From Longispora albida DSM 44784 (lineage in GTDB: Bacteria > Actinomycetota > Actinomycetes > Mycobacteriales > Micromonosporaceae): 64,000 nucleotides of DNA. The position numbers and the translations under genes were made by a program. This document shows positions 57,675 to 64,000 of this stretch, one piece after another. Location of the stretch: contig NZ_KB903814.1 of the NCBI RefSeq assembly GCF_000379825.1, forward strand, positions 62,001-126,000, written 5' to 3'. The notes beneath the pieces are model-generated. The model was not told the origin of the DNA. It saw only the letters and a program-made list of their open reading frames with translations, and did not search any database. Numbering within the stretch: position 1 is the first letter of the stretch; every line of letters starts with the position of its first letter.

Positions 57675-57695
57675 TAGTAGTCCAAGCAACTACTA
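57675..57695. promoter_or_regulatory. TAGTAGT-N7-ACTACTA operator
   Basis: Perfect 7-bp inverted repeat 23 bp upstream of the TrmB-type regulator start. A second dyad, CTACT-N5-AGTAG, lies at 57734-57748 near the tauE start. Both are likely sites for the adjacent regulator. Confidence 0.6.
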
Positions 57696-57759
57696 CTAGG
57701 CCGGCCAGGCCGGCGGGTAACTCTTGATTTTCCCTACTGGTTGAGTAGAGAATTGGCCG

Positions 57760-58653
57760 GTGATTGACTGGACGGTGGCTGCGGCCGGCCTGGTGGTCGG
57801 CCTCGTCGTCGGCCTCACCGGCATGGGCGGCGGCGCTCTGATGACGCCGGTGCTCGTCCTCTTCTTCGGCGTGCCGCCGCTGACGGCGGTGTCCAACGAC
57901 CTGGTGGTCAGCGCGCTGATGAAGCCGGTCGGCGGGGCCGTGCACATCCGGCGGAAGACGGTCTCCTGGCCGCTCGTCGGGTGGCTGTGCGCGGGTAGCG
58001 TGCCTGCCGCCTTCGCCGGGGTCGCCGTGACCCGGGCGCTCGGCGGGGCCGACACCCAGCTCGTCGTCAAGATGGCTCTCGGGATCACGCTGGTGCTCGC
58101 CGCGGCCCTGATCGGCGTGAAGCAGTGGCTCCAGTCCCGGCGTACCGCTGCCGACGGCGGCGAGATCGTGGTCCGCCCGGTGCGGACGGTGCTGATCGGC
58201 GTCGTGGGCGGGCTGGTCGTCGGCATGACCTCGGTCGGGTCCGGCTCGCTCGTGGTGGTGGCGCTGCTGCTCGTGTACCCGGCGCTGGCCGCGAGCAAGC
58301 TGGTCGGGACGGACCTGGTGCAGGCCGTGCCGCTCGTGGCCGCCGCAGCGACCGGGCACCTGCTGTTCGGCGACTTCCACCTCGAACTGACCCTGTCGCT
58401 GCTGGCCGGCTCGATTCCCGGCGTGTGGGCCGGGGCGCGGTACTCGTCGCGGGCCAACGGGACGACCCTGCGGGCGCTGCTGGCCGTGGTGCTGCTCGCG
58501 AGCGGGCTCAAGATGCTCAACGTGCCCAATGAGCCGCTGGTCGTGGCGATCGTGGTGGCGGCGGGGCTGGTGGCGGTGGCCACCGTGCGAGCCAGGCGGG
58601 CCGCGGGTGGGGCACCCGCGCAGGCCAGCCCGGCTCTCGCCTCGGTCGACTGA
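57760..58653 (+). CDS. TauE/SafE-family sulfite/sulfonate exporter
   Basis: 297 aa from GTG 57760 with about eight membrane helices in two homologous halves (VVGLTGMGGGALMTPVLVLF and VVGMTSVGSGSLVVVALLL), the family's hallmark. May export a sulfur-containing anion or organic acid. Divergent from the TrmB/PurA pair. Confidence 0.85.
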   Translation: MIDWTVAAAGLVVGLVVGLTGMGGGALMTPVLVLFFGVPPLTAVSNDLVVSALMKPVGGAVHIRRKTVSWPLVGWLCAGSVPAAFAGVAVTRALGGADTQLVVKMALGITLVLAAALIGVKQWLQSRRTAADGGEIVVRPVRTVLIGVVGGLVVGMTSVGSGSLVVVALLLVYPALAASKLVGTDLVQAVPLVAAAATGHLLFGDFHLELTLSLLAGSIPGVWAGARYSSRANGTTLRALLAVVLLASGLKMLNVPNEPLVVAIVVAAGLVAVATVRARRAAGGAPAQASPALASVD

Positions 58654-58654
58654 G

Positions 58655-59302
58655 TTACTCGGTGCAGGTGCCGAGCATCTGGAGCACGGCTTCCTTCTCG
58701 GTCTCGGTGACCGCGAGGTCGTAGACGTACTTGATGTGGCCCCACGCGCGGGCGTATCCGCACCAGTACGTCCACAGTGGTGGCTTCCACTGGTCCGGCG
58801 ACTGGTCGCCCTTCGCCCGGTTGGACGACGCGGACACCGCGATCAGCTGCGAGTGGACGAGGTCGTTGGCGAACACGCGGCGCTCGGCCGTCGTCCACGT
58901 GTCGGCACCGGAGCGCCACGCGTTGGCGAGCGGCACCATGTGGTCGATGTCGACGACGCCGGCGGAGCCGAGCACCCTGCCGTCGTACTCGCTGTACCAG
59001 CTGCCTTCCACCGCCCGGCACTCGCTGTCCTGGGTGACGCCGAGCCCGTCCCTGGCCAGCACGACCTCGCGGGTGTCGCAGGTGCCGTCCTGCTTGACCC
59101 AGTGCGGGAACAGCGCCCGCGAGTACCCGGTCATCGGGTGCGGGTCCTCGACGCGGAGCGTGTTCAGCTCGGCGCGGACCTTCTCGGCGGACGGCGGGGC
59201 GGGCATCGCCTCGGCCTGGCCTGCCAGCGCGGGGGCCGCGGCCCACAACAGCAGGGCGGACGCGGCCAGCGCCGCGGCGAGCGCTCTTCTCAGGACAGTC
59301 AC
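58655..59302 (-). CDS. Secreted HNH-type nuclease (DUF1524-like)
   Basis: 215 aa from GTG 59302. Signal peptide (LRRALAAALAASALLLWAAA, cleavage near PALA), then the HNH core DIDHMVPLANAW with N and SNRAKGDQSPDQW, as in DUF1524/GmrSD C-terminal nucleases. Probably extracellular nutrient-scavenging or competition nuclease. Confidence 0.85.
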   Translation of the reverse strand: MTVLRRALAAALAASALLLWAAAPALAGQAEAMPAPPSAEKVRAELNTLRVEDPHPMTGYSRALFPHWVKQDGTCDTREVVLARDGLGVTQDSECRAVEGSWYSEYDGRVLGSAGVVDIDHMVPLANAWRSGADTWTTAERRVFANDLVHSQLIAVSASSNRAKGDQSPDQWKPPLWTYWCGYARAWGHIKYVYDLAVTETEKEAVLQMLGTCTE

Positions 59303-59467
59303 ACGGTTCTCCGTTCCACTATGGGCATTTCGGAGTTTTGGGGTGGCTTGGGTGTGAGCGTAATCGGCAAATGTGCTGGCGGGTGTGGTGACGCGGCCGG
59401 AACAATCGGCTGTGTTCCCGGCCGGAGCAGCGATCCGCGCCCGGCCCGCCGCGAGAAGGAGTCAGCG

Positions 59468-60982
59468 ATGACCGTTGCCGGACTGTCCGGAGCCGAGCCC
59501 GAAGCCCGCGTGGCGGCCGGGGTGGTGCGCGGCAGGCGGGAGGCGGGCCTGGCGGTCTTCCGGGGCGTTCCTTTCGCCGAGCCGCCGGTCGGAGCGCTGC
59601 GGTTCGCGGCGCCGGAACCGGCCGGGAGCTGGAGCGGAGTGCGCGACGCCGGCACGTTCGGCCCGCCGCCTCCGCAGGCCAGCGTGTTCGGCATGGACGC
59701 GCTGCCGGAGGGCGCTGACTGGCTGACGATCAACGTGTGGTCTCCGGCTCAGGATCCTGACGCCGGGCTGCCGGTCATGGTGTGGATCCACGGCGGCGCG
59801 TACGTGATCGGCATGTCCGGGCTTCCGGAGTACGACGGCGGGCGGCTCGCGCGGGATGGCGGGGTCGTCGTGGTCACCTTCAACTACCGGGTGGGCGTCG
59901 AGGGGTTCGCGCAGATTCAGGGCGCGCCCGCGAACCGGGGCCTGCTCGACCAGGTCGCCGCGCTGGAGTGGGTGCGGGACAACATCCGGGCCTTCGGCGG
60001 CGACCCCGGGCGGGTCACGGTCTTCGGCGAGTCGGCGGGCGCTGGTTCGATCGCGGCGCTGCTGGCGATGCCCCGCGCGGCCGGGCTCTTCCAGCGGGCT
60101 GTCGCGCAGAGCGTGCCGGGTACGTACTTCACGCCGGAACTCGCCGCCGACGTCACCGCCGCCTGCGCTGCCGAGCTGGGCGCAGAGCCCACAGTGGCCG
60201 GGTTGTCGGCAGTGGACCCGGCCCGGCTCGCCGCTGCCGGGGACGCGGTCACCGCGAAGATCGGTCAGTGGGCCGGGCGCTGGGGGCAGCCGGCGCACAG
60301 GTCGATCCCGTTCGCACCCGTCGTCGACGGCGACGTCCTGCCCGTCACGCCCTGGCAGGCTCTCGCGGCCGGCGCTGCCCGGGGCATCGATCTCGTCGTC
60401 GGCCACACCCGCGAGGAACAGCGGTTGTTCACCGCGATCGAGGGGCTGCTCGGGCAGGTGACGGCCGAGCAGGCGGGCACGGCGCTGGAGCTGTTCGCCC
60501 CGGGCGGCGCACGCCCGTACCGGGAGGGGTTTCCGGAGGCTGGGCCGGACGAGCTGTACGAGCTGGTGCACTCCGACTGGCTGTTCCGGATGCCTTCGCT
60601 GCACCTCGCCGAGGCGCAGGCCAGGGGCGGCGGGCGCGCGTACCTGTACGAGCTGACCTGGCCAGCCCCGGGGATGGGTGGTGCGCTCGGTGCCTGTCAC
60701 GGACTCGACGTGCCGCTCGTCTTCGGCAACCTGGGCGGTGGCCAGGCGGCGATGCTGATCGGGGAGGGTGAATCCGCGGAGGCCGAGGCGTTGTCCGCGT
60801 TCGTGCGGGGAGCGTGGACGGCGTTCGCTGCGAACGGCGATCCTGGCTGGCCGACCTACGACACCGGCGCACGTCTCACGCAGATCCTCGACGTCGAGCC
60901 GGTGGTCATCGCGTACCCGGAAGAGGTTTCGCGCGTGATCTGGCAGGACCACGTCTTCGGGCCGCTGCCGCTGAACGGGTAG
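59468..60982 (+). CDS. Type B carboxylesterase
   Basis: 504 aa, cytosolic. Nucleophile elbow GESAGAGS, oxyanion-hole WIHGGAYVIG, and a C-terminal ACHGLDVPLVFG His region are all present. GAAGGAG precedes ATG 59468. Could hydrolyse an ester intermediate or product of the cluster, but may be unrelated. Confidence 0.9.
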   Translation: MTVAGLSGAEPEARVAAGVVRGRREAGLAVFRGVPFAEPPVGALRFAAPEPAGSWSGVRDAGTFGPPPPQASVFGMDALPEGADWLTINVWSPAQDPDAGLPVMVWIHGGAYVIGMSGLPEYDGGRLARDGGVVVVTFNYRVGVEGFAQIQGAPANRGLLDQVAALEWVRDNIRAFGGDPGRVTVFGESAGAGSIAALLAMPRAAGLFQRAVAQSVPGTYFTPELAADVTAACAAELGAEPTVAGLSAVDPARLAAAGDAVTAKIGQWAGRWGQPAHRSIPFAPVVDGDVLPVTPWQALAAGAARGIDLVVGHTREEQRLFTAIEGLLGQVTAEQAGTALELFAPGGARPYREGFPEAGPDELYELVHSDWLFRMPSLHLAEAQARGGGRAYLYELTWPAPGMGGALGACHGLDVPLVFGNLGGGQAAMLIGEGESAEAEALSAFVRGAWTAFAANGDPGWPTYDTGARLTQILDVEPVVIAYPEEVSRVIWQDHVFGPLPLNG

Positions 60983-60988
60983 AAGGGA

Positions 60989-61015
60989 AGGGCCGGGCGG
61001 TCACCGCCCGGCCCT
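60989..61015. terminator. Bidirectional terminator
   Basis: 13-bp perfect arms (60989-61001 and 61003-61015) between the convergent esterase and NTF2-like genes. Confidence 0.75.
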
Positions 61016-61024
61016 GAAGCGTGG

Positions 61025-61480
61025 TCAGGAGGCCTGCACCAGCGTCGGCTTGGCCGGCCGGGTCACCTTGCCCGTCTCGTCGAACCCGTCGTTGTAGACG
61101 AACGCCGTCGGGATCCGGTCGTGGAACTGGTAGTCCGTCACGATCCGCCCGTCCTCGCCGAGCGCCACGACGTTCTGCCCGGCCATCTGCGGGTCGAGGC
61201 TCTGCTCGTGCACCATCACCCAGCTGAACCGGATCAGGTTGTGGTGCCCGATCGCCGTGTAGACCGGCTTGAACACGTAGCCCAGCGGCTGGTAGATGTC
61301 CGCCGTGTACGTGACCTGCTCGGCGATCGCGTCGTGGCCGACGAACGGGTCGCGGCGGTAGAAGACGTAGAGCGCGTCGGGCGCGTAGAGCTCGGCGACG
61401 CCACGCCTGCGGGTCTCCACGTCGGTGGCGTTCCAGAGCTTGACGTAACGCTCGGCGAAGGTGTTCGGGTTGGACTGCAT
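61025..61480 (-). CDS. NTF2-like/SnoaL-type protein
   Basis: 151 aa with the cone-shaped NTF2 fold pattern (FAERYVKLWNATDVETRRRG, ELYAPDALYVFYRRD). Members in natural-product loci act as cyclases, isomerases or binding proteins. Function here unknown. Confidence 0.75.
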   Translation of the reverse strand: MQSNPNTFAERYVKLWNATDVETRRRGVAELYAPDALYVFYRRDPFVGHDAIAEQVTYTADIYQPLGYVFKPVYTAIGHHNLIRFSWVMVHEQSLDPQMAGQNVVALGEDGRIVTDYQFHDRIPTAFVYNDGFDETGKVTRPAKPTLVQAS

Positions 61481-61617
61481 GACGCCTCCAGATCAAGAGC
61501 GGGAACATTCAAGAACATCGAGTTGTACGAGTGACGATCTCCCCCGGCCCGGCACAGCACCCGGCCGTCAGGCGCACCTGTTCCGCGCGAGGCACCACGA
61601 GGACCGGGCACCCCGTT

Positions 61618-62289
61618 TCACGTCACCTCCCGGATCCGCCGGACCAGGTCCGCGACCACCGCCGGGGCCTGGCCAGCCAGGAAGAAGTGGTCGCCGGGGA
61701 ACGTGGTGACCCCGGGGAACGAGGCCGCGCGGCTCCCCCAGTCCCGGTGCGCGGCCGGCGTGAACAGCTGGTCGTCCCGCCCGGCGTACGCGACGACCGG
61801 GCAGGCCAGCTTCGCGTGGTCGTCCCGGTAGCCGAGGACCACCGTGGTGTCGGCGGTCATGGCCGGCGCGATCAGCCCGCCCTGGGGAATCGGTGGCAGC
61901 GCCGCCGTACCAGGCTGGGCGTCGCCGGGCGACAGCCCGGCGGGAGCCCAGCCGGCCACCGCCAGCAGGGCGGGCACCGGGCGGGCGCTCAGCGCGAGCC
62001 GGTAGGCGAGCAGAGCGCCCATCGAGTGCCCGAACAGGACTCTCGGCCGCCCGTCGTGCTCGGCCGCCAGGACGCGGCCGAGTTCTGTCACGAGCGGGTC
62101 GAGCTCGGTGTAGGGCTGCTCGGCGTGCCGTTCCTGCCGGCCGGGCAGCTGTACCCGGCGGCAGGCGATGTCGCTCGGCAGGAGTTCCGGCCAGCCGCCG
62201 TACATGGTCGCGCCAGCCCCGCTGTGGTGGAACAGGTACAGCAGGACGCGCGCGTCGGGGTCCGGGTCGGACGGGTGCAGCCAGCCCAT
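61618..62289 (-). CDS. Type II thioesterase
   Basis: 223-aa alpha/beta hydrolase with LFHHSGAGATMY at the N-terminus, nucleophile GHSMGA and a late GDHFF His motif, the standard editing thioesterase of PKS/NRPS systems. Starts 1 bp after the ligase stop. Confidence 0.9.
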   Translation of the reverse strand: MGWLHPSDPDPDARVLLYLFHHSGAGATMYGGWPELLPSDIACRRVQLPGRQERHAEQPYTELDPLVTELGRVLAAEHDGRPRVLFGHSMGALLAYRLALSARPVPALLAVAGWAPAGLSPGDAQPGTAALPPIPQGGLIAPAMTADTTVVLGYRDDHAKLACPVVAYAGRDDQLFTPAAHRDWGSRAASFPGVTTFPGDHFFLAGQAPAVVADLVRRIREVT

Positions 62290-62290
62290 G

Positions 62291-63820
62291 TCAGGCCGGC
62301 TGGTACTCGTCGCGCAGCACCCGGCGGAGCACCTTGCCCGTCGGGTTCCTCGGCAGGTCCGGCACGAACTGGTAGCCGGTCGGGATCTTGAAGTCGGCGA
62401 GTTTGCCCCGGAGGAACTTCATCAGCTCGCGAGGCGTGGCCTCACCGCCCGGCCGGAGTACGACGGCGGCCCGGACGGTCTCGCCCCACCGCTCGTCGGG
62501 TACGCCGAACACGGCCACGTCCTCCACTGCCGGGTGCGCGCGCAGGTGGTCCTCGACCTCGACCGGGTAGATGTTCTGGCCGGCCACGATGATGGTGTCG
62601 TTGATCCGGTCCCGGAGGAACAGGTACCCGTCCTCGTCGAGGTAGCCCGAGTCGCCCATGTACAGCCAGTCGCCGCGGATCATGTCGGCGGAGGCTTCGG
62701 GCCGCCGCCAGTACTCGATGAAGTGGGCCGGGCTCTGGATGCAGACGCGGCCGATCTCGCCGCGCGGGAGTTCCTTGCCGTCCTCGTCGACGATCTTCAC
62801 CTCGTTGCCGGGCATCACCCGGCCGGCCGAAGCCAGCTTCGGGTTACCCGGTACGTGCTCGGCCGCCGTCAGGCAGGTGACGAAGCTGCCCGTCTCCGCC
62901 GAGGCGTAGGCCTGGACCAGCTCGCACGGGAAACCCTCCGCGCAGCGGAGCATCAGCTCGCGGGTGATCGGCGACCCGCCGTAGACGATCTTGCGGAGCG
63001 AGGCGAACTGCTCGCGGCTGGCGGCCGGCTCGGCGAGCAGCATGTGCAGCATGGCCGGCGCGGCCCAGATCGTCGTGACCGCCTCGTCGTGGATCAGCTT
63101 GACGGCCTCCTCGGCGATGAAGGACCGCATCACGATGCTCGTGCCGCCGACGTTGAACTGGTGCATGAACCACGCCATCCCGCCGGCGTGCAGGCCGGGG
63201 AAGAGGCTCAGGCTCCGGTCCTCGGGCCGCCAGTCGATCCAGTCGAGGTGGTGCCGCTGCATGTTCGCGATGAACGTGAAGAACGTGCGGTGCGCGAGAA
63301 CGACGCCCTTCGGCATCCCCGTCGTCCCGCTCGTGTACATCTGCACCACGGGATCGTCAGTCGTCGTACCGGGATGAAGGTCCTCAGTGGACGCTCCGGC
63401 CTTCCATGCCGCGAAACCGGCCCCGCCGTCGAGGTCGACCACCTTGCGGACGGTCGGCAGGTCACCGAGCGCCCGGTCGGCGACCTTGCGGAACTCCGGC
63501 TCCACGAACAGCACCTCGGCCTGCGAGTCGCGCAGGATGTGGTCGACCTCGGCGGCTGTCAGCCGCCAGTTGATCGGGACGAGCACCGTGCCGCTCTTCG
63601 CGCAGCCGATCGCCAGGTCGTAGTAGTAGTCGGTCTCCCGGCCGAGGAAGCACACCCGGGAACCCCGGCCCAGCCCCTCGGCGAGCAGGGCGTGCGCTGT
63701 CTGGTTGCTGGCCAGGTGCAGCTGGGCGTAGGTGGTGGCCCTGCCCTCGAAGACGATCGCTGGCACGTCCGGCCGGGTGCTGGCGTGCAGCACAGAACGG
63801 TCTTGCAGTGTTTCCGCCAT
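62291..63820 (-). CDS. Acyl-AMP ligase/acyl-CoA synthetase
   Basis: 509 aa of the ANL superfamily: YTSGTTGMPKG (AMP-binding P-loop), YASAETG, WLYMGDSGYL and C-terminal LPRNPTGKVLRRVLR with the catalytic Lys. It likely activates a carboxylic acid for loading on the carrier protein encoded immediately upstream. GGAGG precedes ATG 63820. Confidence 0.92.
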   Translation of the reverse strand: MAETLQDRSVLHASTRPDVPAIVFEGRATTYAQLHLASNQTAHALLAEGLGRGSRVCFLGRETDYYYDLAIGCAKSGTVLVPINWRLTAAEVDHILRDSQAEVLFVEPEFRKVADRALGDLPTVRKVVDLDGGAGFAAWKAGASTEDLHPGTTTDDPVVQMYTSGTTGMPKGVVLAHRTFFTFIANMQRHHLDWIDWRPEDRSLSLFPGLHAGGMAWFMHQFNVGGTSIVMRSFIAEEAVKLIHDEAVTTIWAAPAMLHMLLAEPAASREQFASLRKIVYGGSPITRELMLRCAEGFPCELVQAYASAETGSFVTCLTAAEHVPGNPKLASAGRVMPGNEVKIVDEDGKELPRGEIGRVCIQSPAHFIEYWRRPEASADMIRGDWLYMGDSGYLDEDGYLFLRDRINDTIIVAGQNIYPVEVEDHLRAHPAVEDVAVFGVPDERWGETVRAAVVLRPGGEATPRELMKFLRGKLADFKIPTGYQFVPDLPRNPTGKVLRRVLRDEYQPA

Positions 63821-63825
63821 GCTGG

Positions 63826-64000
63826 CTACCTCCTGCTGTGGACGGCCGACAGGTGGGCCGCGAGCGCTTCGGGGCTGGGGTGGTCGAAGACGACGGAGGG
63901 TTCGAGGGGCTGGCCGAGCGCGGTCTCCAGGGCCGTGCGGGCGTCGGCGGCGACGAGCGAGTCGACGCCGAGCTCCAGGAAGGTCGCCTGCGGGTCGATC
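63826..64000 (-). CDS. Acyl/peptidyl carrier protein domain, C-terminal part (runs off right edge)
   Basis: The last 58 codons read FLELGVDSLVAADARTALE, with the phosphopantetheine Ser in GVDSL, then FDHPSPEALAAHL and a stop at 63826. Either a stand-alone carrier protein or the end of a PKS/NRPS subunit; the part upstream lies outside the window. Five bases before the ligase ATG. Confidence 0.88.
   Translation of the reverse strand, partial: IDPQATFLELGVDSLVAADARTALETALGQPLEPSVVFDHPSPEALAAHLSAVHSRR

Overview
The window is high-GC actinomycete DNA. GTG starts, 1-4 bp stop/start overlaps, CebR-type sugar control, a SARP regulator and many secreted carbohydrate-active enzymes point to a soil mycelial actinobacterium. 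The genus cannot be fixed from the sequence. No tRNA, rRNA, CRISPR array or phage gene was recognised.

Three kinds of DNA are interleaved. (A) Left specialised-metabolism arm, about 0.6-14.3 kb: an antiporter-cysD-cysN operon, a divergent SDR, and a six-gene minus-strand operon (sulfotransferase, signal-less Leu/Ile/Val-type binding protein, ThDP enzyme, CBS-type PLP synthase, Leu/Glu dehydrogenase, PurB-like lyase). Divergent to this is an MprF-like, aminoacyl-tRNA-dependent transferase with a 47-aa companion. (B) 14.3-46.7 kb, mainly housekeeping and catabolic: membrane and secreted proteins, an LPXTG wall protein, a P-loop/Sel1 protein, a cellobiose locus (cebR, bglC, cebGFE, GH12), a GH10 xylanase, and a xylobiose/xylose operon (bxlEFG, GH43, xylA, xylB). 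It ends in a 5 kb block of two secreted-protein genes bounded by a duplicated glycosylase fragment and an IS5-type transposase remnant. (C) Right specialised-metabolism arm, about 47-64 kb: an operon of acyl-CoA-dehydrogenase-fold N-oxygenase, small membrane protein, flavin reductase, ferritin-like diiron protein and amino-acid permease. Divergent to it is a PLP decarboxylase. Then follow SARP and AraC regulators, a PurA-like protein with a TrmB regulator, a TauE exporter, an esterase, and an operon of carrier protein, AMP-ligase, type II thioesterase and NTF2-like protein that runs off the right edge.

The main result is that arms A and C together look like an azoxy (N-N bond) pathway of the valanimycin type: amino-acid decarboxylase, two-component amine N-hydroxylase, aminoacyl-tRNA transferase, small membrane protein and diiron oxidase. 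The aminoacyl transferase lies 37 kb from the hydroxylase operon. Matching 11-bp-spaced CTGAC heptad repeats, the classic layout of a SARP binding site, occur in both divergent intergenic regions (12952-13027 and 51878-51937). This supports one regulon whose genes are split by about 32 kb of sugar-catabolic and mobile DNA. Unusual additions are sulfate activation plus a sulfotransferase, a PurA homologue whose catalytic histidine position is alanine, a PurB-like lyase, and an acyl-ligase/carrier-protein module. Assignments rest on motifs and context read by eye, with no database search.
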